Assembly: GCA_030620375.1 (NCBI GenBank)
Contig: JAUXEW010000150.1
Coordinates: 1-7,012, forward strand
Origin: Desulfobacteraceae bacterium
GTDB lineage: Bacteria > Desulfobacterota > Desulfobacteria > Desulfobacterales > UBA5616
Direction of reading: 5' to 3'
Length of the DNA: 7,012 nucleotides
Shown here: one piece after another, positions 1 to 5,986 of the stretch
Position numbering within the stretch: the stretch's first letter is position 1
Layout: every line of letters starts with the position of its first letter
Made by a program: the position numbers and the translations under genes
Notes under the pieces: model-generated
Database searches by the model: none
What the model was told of the DNA's origin: nothing
Seen by the model: the letters and a program-made list of their open reading frames with translations, nothing else

Positions 1-162
1 AGAATGATAAAACGATCGATATACAGAGGCATTGACTGGGACCCCCGGGGTGCTGCAGAAATAGAGGCCCATTGCCAGTCCCGCACCCTTGAGATGGAAG
101 ATGCAAAAGAAGGCATCAGTGCGATGCTTGAAAAACGGGAGCCTAACTTCCAGGGATGTTGA
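1..162 (+). CDS. Enoyl-CoA hydratase/isomerase (crotonase) family protein, C-terminal fragment
   Basis: Only the last 53 codons are in the window; the gene begins upstream, and reading frame 1 is open from the first base to a TGA at 160-162. The translated end contains EDAKEGISAMLEKREPNF, the closing pattern of crotonase-fold proteins (typically 'S.D..EGI.AFLEKR.P.F.G'), in the C-terminal helical region that packs against the trimer neighbour. The preceding part, RMIKRSIYRGID, matches the helix that often reads 'K..i..g'. Family membership is therefore well supported, but the catalytic residues lie outside the window. Hydratase, isomerase and other crotonase activities cannot be separated. 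It lies on the same strand as the dehydrogenase genes, with 296 bases of repeat-containing sequence between them, so a shared pathway is likely and a shared transcript uncertain. Confidence 0.85.
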   Translation, partial: RMIKRSIYRGIDWDPRGAAEIEAHCQSRTLEMEDAKEGISAMLEKREPNFQGC

Positions 163-217
163 TTTTAGTCATACCTAAAATGAGCGATTTTTTCAAGTTG
201 ATGTTCGTCGTCTATGG

Positions 218-294
218 CTGGATGCCGGATCAAGTCCGGCATGACGGTCACCCAATGGATCCTGGACGTCATTCCGGCGAAAGCCGGAATCCAG
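218..294. repeat. Intergenic inverted-repeat element with two nested hairpins
   Basis: Two arms of about 28 bases (218-246 and 267-294) are imperfect reverse complements of each other, separated by about 20 bases. Each arm is itself a hairpin. 222-242 has an 8-bp stem (atgccgga/tccggcat) around a 5-base loop, and 271-290 has an 8-bp stem (attccggc/gccggaat) closed by a GAAA tetraloop. The wording 'cgtcattccggcgaaagccggaatccag' style is a REP-like intergenic repeat I recall from many proteobacterial genomes; that recognition is from memory. It encodes nothing and probably represents a dispersed non-autonomous repeat. It may fold in RNA read through from the upstream gene. Confidence 0.75.
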
Positions 295-372
295 AGGTTC
301 AGCGCAGTTACAATCACTGGAATCGCTTAACTTAGGTCATCGTAAACTACCGCCTGAAAAGCGGGAAAAAAT

Positions 373-390
373 GGGGCACGCCAGTGCCTC
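373..390 (+). other. Leader hairpin upstream of the long acyl-CoA dehydrogenase gene
   Basis: Bases 373-379 (ggggcac) pair with 384-390 (gtgcctc) through seven pairs, one of them G-U, around a GCCA loop. It sits 16 bases before the terminator-like hairpin at 407-425, so an RNA entering the 459 gene would carry two hairpins in tandem. No known riboswitch class was recognised. It may be a chance structure. Confidence 0.4.
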
Positions 391-406
391 AAAGTTTCAG
401 TTTTAT

Positions 407-432
407 CCCGGTGCGAAGCACCGGGGGTTTTT
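407..432 (+). terminator. Intrinsic-terminator-like hairpin just before the 459 gene
   Basis: A perfect 8-bp GC-rich stem (cccggtgc at 407-414, gcaccggg at 418-425) with a GAA loop is followed by GG and five T residues (428-432). This is the layout of a rho-independent terminator on the + strand, though the T run is short. It would end transcripts coming from the upstream crotonase gene. It ends only 26 bases before the start codon at 459, with the ribosome site AAGGAAGG (445-452) in between, so it could instead act as an attenuator in the leader of the dehydrogenase transcript. Confidence 0.6.
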
Positions 433-458
433 AAAACAATAAAAAAGGAAGGAAAATC

Positions 459-2312
459 ATGGCACAGTTAATTGCAGATCAGAGAGATATCAATTTTGTT
501 CTTTATGAGCAACTGGAGGCCAAAAAACTGGTCGAGATGGACAAGTATAAAGATTTTAATAAAAAAATATTTGATATGACCATCGCTGAAGCAAGAAATT
601 TTGCCATCAAAGAAATTCTTCCTTTAAACGAGGAAGGCGACAGGGTCGGTCTCTCTTTTGAGAAAGGCCAGGTAAAAGTACCCGAGAGTTTTCATCGGCC
701 GTACAAGCTGTTCAGGGAAGGAGAGTGGATCGCTATGTCGGAAAATCCTGAGGTCGGTGGCCAGGGGTTCCCTCATCTGATCGGAACGGCTTCTAAGGAG
801 TATCTGACGGGCGCAGATTTTTCTTTTACGGTGTTCGGCATGGCAAGTGGCGGCGCAGCCAGGTTGATTGACCGTTTTGGTACGGAAAAACAAAAAAGAC
901 TTTTTATGAGAAAAATGTTCACCGGTGAATGGGGAGGAACCATGGTGGTCTCCGAACCCGGGGCCGGTACTGATATCGGATCGCTGACCACTTCTGCTGT
1001 AAAAAACCCCGACGGCACCTATTCGATCTCCGGAAACAAAATTTTCATTACCAACGGGGAACATGACATGACCGAAAACATTATCCATCCGATCATAGCC
1101 CGTATCGAAGGCGCTCCAAAAGGTACCAGGGGGCTTTCATTATTTCTGGTTCCCAAGATTTGGGTTAATGAGGACGGAAGTCTGGGAGAACCAAACGATG
1201 TCGTATGTACGGGCATTGAAAAAAAGATGGGGCTTCATGCCAGCCCTACCTGCGCTCTGACGTTTGGCGGTAAAAGTAAATGCCGGGGACTACTCTTAGG
1301 AGAAGAAAACAAGGGAATGAAAGTTATTTTCCAGATGATGAGTTCTTCCCGCGTGGGCATCGGTGCGTTAGGGCTTTTTAACGGTTCATGCGCCTATCTG
1401 TATGCCGTCAACTATGCACGGGAACGTATCCAGGGAAAAGATATTTCAGATTTTGTAAACCCGGATGCCGATTCAGTGCCGATTATCCGACATCCGGATG
1501 TTAAACGGATGCTGTTGTGGATGAAATCGCATGTCGAAGGCATGCGTAGTTTTGTATACTTTTTATCTTATCTCCTTGACAAGATAGATTTTACGGCAAC
1601 TCCGGAAGAGAAAGCGCACTATTGGGGATTATTAGAACTGTTAACCCCCGTTGTTAAATCCTATTGTTCGGATCGCGGTTTTGAATGCGCTGTTCAAGCC
1701 ATGCAGGTGTTCGGGGCATACGGATATACGACCGACTTTCCTATAGAGCGCCTCATGAGGAATTCAAAAGTCAATTCCATTTACGAAGGGACCAATGGCA
1801 TCCAGGCCATGGATCTTACGGGCCGTAAGATTGGCATGAAAGGAGGAACGGTTTTAAAACACTTTATTGACGAGGTCCAAAAGGTTATTGCCCGGGCAAA
1901 GGAAACAGAAGGTCTTACAGGCCTTGCCGAAAAACTCGAAAAGGTGATGCGCCGCCTTGAAGAAGTAGCCCTGCATATGGGGAAAACCTTCATGTCGCCT
2001 GATATAAAAATAGCATTATCCTTTGCCTCTCCATTCCTTGAGGTTATGGGAGATACGGTCATGGCATGGATGCTTCTGTGGAGAGCAACCGTTGCCGCCC
2101 CCAAACTGAAAATACTTTTGGGTGAAGCAAACGGCTTGGAAAGACTTGAAAAAATCAGCAAAAATATGAATGCCGCTTTTTATGAAGGGCAGATCAAATC
2201 TGCTGAATTTTTTATAAACACAATTCTTCCCATAACAATGGGAAAGATGAATGCCATTGAAGGAAACAGCTCGGCAGTCGCTGATATACTGGAAGGCTCT
2301 TTCGGCGGCTGA
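459..2312 (+). CDS. Long-form acyl-CoA dehydrogenase (FadE5-like, about 600 residues)
   Basis: A 617-residue FAD-dependent acyl-CoA dehydrogenase that oxidises an acyl-CoA to the 2-enoyl-CoA, probably with electron-transfer flavoprotein as acceptor, in the cytoplasm. Visible parts in order are a short N-terminal extension typical of the long subfamily (about 1-40), the alpha-helical N domain (40-160), the beta domain with the FAD loop SEPGAGTD (165-172) and KIFITNG (194-200), the C-terminal helical domain with QVFGAYGY (416-423), the catalytic base E443 in IYEGTNGIQ, and an extra C-terminal domain (about 465-617) absent from the 380-residue enzymes. All key residues are present, so it should be active on its own. 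HASPTC (260-265) is characteristic of the FadE5 type. The ATG at 459 follows AAGGAAGG (445-452) with 6 bases between. The next gene lies 85 bases on. The long form is often linked to medium or long chains, but the substrate cannot be read from the sequence. Confidence 0.95.
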   Translation: MAQLIADQRDINFVLYEQLEAKKLVEMDKYKDFNKKIFDMTIAEARNFAIKEILPLNEEGDRVGLSFEKGQVKVPESFHRPYKLFREGEWIAMSENPEVGGQGFPHLIGTASKEYLTGADFSFTVFGMASGGAARLIDRFGTEKQKRLFMRKMFTGEWGGTMVVSEPGAGTDIGSLTTSAVKNPDGTYSISGNKIFITNGEHDMTENIIHPIIARIEGAPKGTRGLSLFLVPKIWVNEDGSLGEPNDVVCTGIEKKMGLHASPTCALTFGGKSKCRGLLLGEENKGMKVIFQMMSSSRVGIGALGLFNGSCAYLYAVNYARERIQGKDISDFVNPDADSVPIIRHPDVKRMLLWMKSHVEGMRSFVYFLSYLLDKIDFTATPEEKAHYWGLLELLTPVVKSYCSDRGFECAVQAMQVFGAYGYTTDFPIERLMRNSKVNSIYEGTNGIQAMDLTGRKIGMKGGTVLKHFIDEVQKVIARAKETEGLTGLAEKLEKVMRRLEEVALHMGKTFMSPDIKIALSFASPFLEVMGDTVMAWMLLWRATVAAPKLKILLGEANGLERLEKISKNMNAAFYEGQIKSAEFFINTILPITMGKMNAIEGNSSAVADILEGSFGG

Positions 2313-2387
2313 TTACCGGCTTATTTTTCTTCTTGAGATATTGGTAACCAAGTAAAACCCGGACAGATTTAACAAGGATAAGATGTT

Positions 2388-2393
2388 GGAGGA
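2388..2393 (+). promoter_or_regulatory. Ribosome binding site that favours the ATG at 2398
   Basis: GGAGGA lies four bases before the ATG at 2398. A second in-frame ATG at 2383 has only AAGGA (2374-2378) before it. The 2398 start gives MISFELSKEQ, the usual beginning of the family. The 2383 start would add five residues (MLEDL) and place this strong Shine-Dalgarno inside the coding region. The 2398 start is preferred but not certain. Confidence 0.6.
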
Positions 2394-2397
2394 TTTG

Positions 2398-3507
2398 ATG
2401 ATATCTTTTGAATTATCCAAAGAACAGGAGTTGGTCCAAAAAACCACCAAAGAATTTGCTGCCGGAGAATTAAGAAACATAGCAAGGGATTGTGATGAAG
2501 ACAATAAGATTCCCCAAAAAGTGCTGGACAAGGCATGGGAACTGGGACTGGCCAATGCGGCCATCTCTGAAGAATACGGCGGAATCGGAATGGAGCGGTC
2601 AGCGCTTACAACGGTGCTGATCTGTGAAGAACTGAGCTACGGTTGCGCTACAATGGCTTCGGCCATTATGTCTCCGTCAGCCTTTATCCAGCCACTGATC
2701 GACTTTGGTACTGAAGATCAGAAAAAAGAATATCTGCCGCTCCATGCAGGCGAAAAGTTCAAAGCGGCAGCCATGGCGTTGCATGAACCGCAGTTTACCT
2801 TTGACCCGACTGATTTGAGAACAAGGGCAGAGAAAAAAGGTGATACATGGATTATCAACGGCGTTAAACGGCTGGTCCCGTTCGGAGATACAGCCGGGCA
2901 TTTTCTGGTAATTGCCGGAACCGGAGATGCCGGTCTTTGCGGTATCGATGCTTTTATTTTACCGCGTGATATCGGTGGGTTAACAATTGATAGTAAAACC
3001 GAGAAAACCATGGGACTGAAACCCCTGCCGTTTTCACGTCTGTCCCTGGACAATGTTGCTGTTCCGGATACCAATCGACTGGGTGGAGATGAGGGAATCG
3101 ATGGAAGAGCCCTTATCAATTCGGTTCGTATCGCCAATAGTGCCATTTGCGTGGGACTGTCAAAGGCAGTGGGGGATTACGCCATCCCCTATGCCAAAGA
3201 ACGGGTAGCATTTGGTGAACCCATCGCCAAAAAACAGGCCATTGCCTTTATGCTGGCGGACATGTACACGGAGACCGAATGCATGCGCTGGATGGTATGG
3301 AAAGCCGCCAGTCAGCTCGACCAAAAGGTTGACGCCACCAAAGCCACCACCCTAGCATGTCATTATGTTAACCAAAAAACGATTCAAATCGCAGATAATG
3401 GGGTTCAGGTTTTTGGCGGGCACGGCTATATCCGCGAACTGCCGCTGGAAATGTGGCTGCGAAACGCAAGAACGCTAAGCGTCATGGAAGGAATGGTTTC
3501 AGCCTAA
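2398..3507 (+). CDS. Divergent acyl-CoA dehydrogenase, probable subunit of a heteromeric enzyme
   Basis: A 369-residue member of the acyl-CoA dehydrogenase family (374 if started at 2383). The N domain includes EEYGGIGM (58-65) and FGTEDQKKEYLP (103-114). The ADP side of the FAD site is intact: KERVAFGEPI (267-276) matches the Arg281 region of medium-chain dehydrogenase (MCAD), and VQVFGGHGY (336-344) its Gln-x-x-Gly-Gly stretch. The flavin side is altered. The usual TEPxAGSD is HEPQFTFD (129-136), and the Trp and Thr that stack on the flavin are Leu159 and Pro161. A Glu is kept at the catalytic position (E364 in VMEG), but the chain stops five residues later, lacking the usual GTxxIQR helix. 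No continuation is visible in either other frame, so this is a genuine short end rather than a frameshift. It is 36 bases from the next dehydrogenase gene, almost surely cotranscribed. A catalytically weak partner subunit is my preferred reading; an independent enzyme with an unusual flavin site is the alternative. Confidence 0.9.
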   Translation: MISFELSKEQELVQKTTKEFAAGELRNIARDCDEDNKIPQKVLDKAWELGLANAAISEEYGGIGMERSALTTVLICEELSYGCATMASAIMSPSAFIQPLIDFGTEDQKKEYLPLHAGEKFKAAAMALHEPQFTFDPTDLRTRAEKKGDTWIINGVKRLVPFGDTAGHFLVIAGTGDAGLCGIDAFILPRDIGGLTIDSKTEKTMGLKPLPFSRLSLDNVAVPDTNRLGGDEGIDGRALINSVRIANSAICVGLSKAVGDYAIPYAKERVAFGEPIAKKQAIAFMLADMYTETECMRWMVWKAASQLDQKVDATKATTLACHYVNQKTIQIADNGVQVFGGHGYIRELPLEMWLRNARTLSVMEGMVSA

Positions 3508-3543
3508 CAGATTTATAACCTTTTGTTTTAAAGGAGTAATCAG

Positions 3544-4713
3544 ATGGTTGATTTTTCTCTCAATGAAAATGATAAAAATATTATCAGGGCACTGCGCAAG
3601 CAAGGTGAAGTACAAAGGAAATATGCCCGTTATTACGATGATCATGAAGAAGAGTTGGCGCCGGATGAATTTCCCGAGGCGGCTGAGTTCGACTACATCA
3701 AACAAATGGAGGCCGACCGCGGACATGACGGCTGTACACCCACGGTTTTTTTCTTGTTGAAAACCATTACGGAGTACCGGGGCGATTTTTTAAGATTGCG
3801 CCTTCCTCCCTATGCGCTGGGCAATGCCACACTGGCATCGGTCGGTACTGAAGAACAGCAAAAAAAATGGGGCCATATGCTGTTGGCTATGGCCAACACC
3901 GAACCGGGATGCGGATCAGATTCCAAAGCAATTGAGACAACAGCGACTTTGGACGGTGATGAGTGGGTGTTGAACGGTGAAAAAATATTTGTGTCTCACG
4001 GCGTTCGCGCCGGTGGTGTTGTGGTCTGGGCGACTCTGGACAAATCCGTCGGCAGGGGAGCCATAAAGGCTTTCCTGGTTCCGAAGTACGCCCCCGGGTT
4101 TATTCTAGCAAAAGAGGAGAAGAAAATGGGTAACCGTTACAGTGACACGGCTGCCATTGTTTTTAAAGATTGTCGAATTCCCAGGGAGAATTTACTGGGG
4201 CTGGATGAGACGATCAAAACCAAGGGTGGGGGCGGATTCAAAGGCTTGATGAAAACCTTTAACTTGACGCGACCGTTCGTATCTGCCAGGGGAATCGGTC
4301 ATGTTCTGGCCTGCCGGGAATTTGTGACGGATGAACTGAAAAAAGAAGGAATCGAGATCGACTGGGAAGTCGGGCAATATAAACGCACCGCCGTTCAGCA
4401 GAAACTGATCGAATTGGAAGCCGAATTGGAGGCTGCCACATTGGCGACCATGCATGCCGGTTGGCTGGCCGACAAAGGTGTATACAATAACCTGGAAGCC
4501 AGTGTTTGCAAATCTAAAGCGGGGGACATTTCCAGAAAAGGGCCGCAACTGGCTTTGGAAATCCTGGGTGCCTCAGGTATCACCCATGATCAGCTAGTTG
4601 AAAAATGGTTCAGGGATACACGGGCTACGGATATCTATGAGGGAACAGCCGAAATTCAACGGCTGGTGATTGCCAGGTCCATTCTGAACTATTCCTCTCA
4701 GGAATTGAAATAA
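3544..4713 (+). CDS. Acyl-CoA dehydrogenase with degenerate ADP-binding side, probable catalytic partner subunit
   Basis: A 389-residue acyl-CoA dehydrogenase. The flavin loop is NTEPGCGSD (118-126), with F149 and S151 in KIFVSHG replacing the flavin-contacting Trp and Thr conservatively. The catalytic base is E366 in IYEGTAEIQRLVIAR, with a full C-terminal helix. The N domain is shortened and lacks the common YGGxG motif. The region that should read Arg-x-x-Phe-Gly instead reads KKEGIEIDWEVGQYKRTAV (266-284), and the Gln-x-x-Gly-Gly stretch is EILGASG (339-345). The contacts that normally hold the adenosine diphosphate part of the neighbour's FAD are therefore missing, exactly those kept by the preceding gene. 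The ATG at 3544 follows AAGGAG (3531-3536) at good spacing and begins MVDFSLNE, a normal family start. It is the last gene of the tight three-gene run; 317 bases without a gene follow. The substrate is unknown. Confidence 0.92.
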   Translation: MVDFSLNENDKNIIRALRKQGEVQRKYARYYDDHEEELAPDEFPEAAEFDYIKQMEADRGHDGCTPTVFFLLKTITEYRGDFLRLRLPPYALGNATLASVGTEEQQKKWGHMLLAMANTEPGCGSDSKAIETTATLDGDEWVLNGEKIFVSHGVRAGGVVVWATLDKSVGRGAIKAFLVPKYAPGFILAKEEKKMGNRYSDTAAIVFKDCRIPRENLLGLDETIKTKGGGGFKGLMKTFNLTRPFVSARGIGHVLACREFVTDELKKEGIEIDWEVGQYKRTAVQQKLIELEAELEAATLATMHAGWLADKGVYNNLEASVCKSKAGDISRKGPQLALEILGASGITHDQLVEKWFRDTRATDIYEGTAEIQRLVIARSILNYSSQELK

Positions 4714-4813
4714 GCTTTTCGTTTTGATGAACTGCCGATAAACTTGCCCTAAAAATTTACCGGCGACCTTTCATTGCTTTCATGTGCCGTCCCCATTTTT
4801 CTCTGATGATCCG

Positions 4814-4856
4814 CCTTATCCATTTTCTCACAGGGTTTTCCAGCAAATGGATAAGG
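4814..4856. repeat. 12-bp perfect inverted repeat with 19-base spacer
   Basis: ccttatccattt at 4814-4825 is the exact reverse complement of aaatggataagg at 4845-4856. The spacer (4826-4844) is too long for a compact terminator loop and no T run follows, so a simple rho-independent terminator is unlikely. It could be a transcript-end hairpin, a binding site for a dimeric protein, or the edges of a small repeat. Confidence 0.5.
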
Positions 4857-4932
4857 TTAGTGTAAAACCGGGATGGGTCAAATTTTTAAGCTTGCGTTTT
4901 AAAGAAATATCTGAAAATAATAATTGAAGCCT

Positions 4933-4952
4933 CCCCGCAGCAAGCTACGGGG
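4933..4952. repeat. GC-rich hairpin repeat (ccccg...cgggg)
   Basis: ccccg (4933-4937) pairs with cgggg (4948-4952). Inside, AGC (4939-4941) and GCT (4944-4946) would pair but leave only a two-base loop. From memory, the 'ccccgcagcaagct(g/a)cgggg' wording recurs in intergenic DNA of Desulfobacterota genomes, so this is probably a dispersed repeat rather than a site specific to this locus. Confidence 0.45.
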
Positions 4953-5030
4953 TTAGCGAGCATTGCTTGTTCACGTACCGCTCCATTCATTTCGAAGCAC
5001 GAACAAATTCTTATGCATTTAGATTGATAA

Positions 5031-5900
5031 ATGACCGAATTATATCAAAATTTATCAAGAGAACAGGCAGATATCTGTGGTCTGGTCCTCACCTCGTCCG
5101 GTATCTTTTATCGAACCAAAAAAAGAAAATCCGGCTGGATGGTTTGGGTGAATAACAAGGATTTTGCAAGGGCTTTAAGCAGCATTTCTTTGTATTTTGA
5201 AGAAAATCCTGAGCTTCAGTTCAACGTGCAAAGCCCGGCAGATAAACATCGAAAAACTTTCACCGGTATATGGATGGCCATTATTTTGATGGTATTTTAT
5301 GTGGCCATTGGCGAAGACAATCAAGCCTTTATTAAAATTTATGGTTCTTCCGCCGATCATATTTTAAAGGGAGAAGTTTATCGGACTGCCACCTCGCTGA
5401 TGCTTCATGTCGATGCGGTTCATCTGGTGGGAAATATGGCCGCTATTGCCCTGTTTGGTTCGGTGGTCTGTTCCGTGATGGGGATTGGCACGGGATGGTT
5501 GATGATTCTTTTAACGGGAATGACAGGCAACTATGCGAATGCCTGCCTTTATCAGACCCATCATCTTGCCGTAGGCGCTTCCACGGCTATTTTCGGGGCC
5601 ATCGGAATTATTGCCACACATCAATTCTGGCGTAAAATGGCGCTTCCCGGAGAAAAAATGAAGGCCTGGCTTCCATTGGCCGGCGGACTGGGACTTCTTG
5701 CTATGCTGGGTTCAGGCGGCGGACGGGTTGATTTAATGGCACACTTGTTCGGGTTCGGTGCAGGGCTTACCATTGAAACCTTATATACACTGTTGATTAA
5801 GCGAGCCCTGCCAGTAGCATATCAGGCCGGGTGTTTTGCGGTTGCGGCCGGTATCCTTCTGATATCCTGGTTTTGGCCGGTCTTGATGATCCACAGCTGA
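5031..5900 (+). CDS. Rhomboid-family intramembrane serine protease
   Basis: A 289-residue polytopic membrane protein. Residues 1-75 form a soluble, probably cytoplasmic N-terminal region with no motif I can name. Hydrophobic segments lie near 77-95, 130-150, 155-170, 180-197, 212-228, 233-255 and 266-287. The rhomboid signature is complete. HLVGN (131-135) supplies the His and Asn that line the oxyanion site, GASTAIFGAIG (182-192) carries the nucleophile S184, and MAHLFGFGAG (236-245) carries the catalytic partner H238. The residue after the serine is Thr instead of the commoner Gly. It should cleave transmembrane substrates within the cytoplasmic membrane; the substrate is unknown. The ATG at 5031 is fixed from upstream by an in-frame TAA directly before it, and there is no clear Shine-Dalgarno, so translation may be weak. 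It sits between fatty-acyl-CoA genes without an obvious functional link. Confidence 0.9.
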   Translation: MTELYQNLSREQADICGLVLTSSGIFYRTKKRKSGWMVWVNNKDFARALSSISLYFEENPELQFNVQSPADKHRKTFTGIWMAIILMVFYVAIGEDNQAFIKIYGSSADHILKGEVYRTATSLMLHVDAVHLVGNMAAIALFGSVVCSVMGIGTGWLMILLTGMTGNYANACLYQTHHLAVGASTAIFGAIGIIATHQFWRKMALPGEKMKAWLPLAGGLGLLAMLGSGGGRVDLMAHLFGFGAGLTIETLYTLLIKRALPVAYQAGCFAVAAGILLISWFWPVLMIHS

Positions 5901-5970
5901 TAAATAGTGCCCGAACGAAAAATAGAAACGCTAACCCTAATTGAGGGTCTAACTTATAAACAAGAACTGC

Positions 5971-5978
5971 AAAGGAGG
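5971..5978 (+). promoter_or_regulatory. Strong ribosome binding site of the crotonase gene
   Basis: AAAGGAGG lies eight bases before the ATG at 5987. It is the best Shine-Dalgarno in the window and contrasts with the preceding rhomboid gene, which has none, suggesting much higher translation of the crotonase. The 86-base gap before this gene also holds a small inverted repeat (accct 5934-5938, agggt 5944-5948) of doubtful meaning. Confidence 0.7.
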
Positions 5979-5986
5979 CTAACATT

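Larger units (their letters stand above)
4714..5030. other. Gene-free stretch between the dehydrogenase run and the rhomboid gene
   Basis: This 317-base AT-rich interval has no convincing coding region. It holds two inverted repeats described separately (4814-4856 and 4933-4952). A weaker pair with one mismatch lies just after the dehydrogenase stop codon (gccgataaa 4734-4742 against tttaccggc 4756-4764), but it lacks a T run, so I do not call a terminator. A poor promoter-like pair, TTGCGT (4892-4897) and AATAAT (4916-4921) with an 18-base spacer, could serve the rhomboid gene; three -35 positions do not match the consensus. Confidence 0.6.

Noticed and set aside
218..294. CRISPR-like repeat
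   Set aside because: The two units are inverted, not direct, and there is only one pair with no spacer series.
624..1088. Open frame of 154 codons on the minus strand
   Set aside because: It lies entirely antisense to the well-supported long dehydrogenase and has no recognisable domain.
2341..2351. Small near-palindrome ttggtaaccaa between the first two dehydrogenase genes, as a possible operator
   Set aside because: It is only 5-bp arms around one base, common by chance, and there is no promoter-like context.
3490..3545. Possible frameshift at the end of the 2398 dehydrogenase gene
   Set aside because: Both other frames after the Glu-Gly codons were read; neither gives anything like GTxxIQR, and the next gene's ribosome site follows directly.
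4734..4764. Terminator after the third dehydrogenase gene
   Set aside because: The 9-base arms contain a mismatch, the loop is 13 bases, and no T run follows.
4967..5155. Open frame of 62 codons overlapping the rhomboid start
   Set aside because: It overlaps the rhomboid N-terminus in another frame, has no ribosome site, and its composition shows no protein-like pattern.
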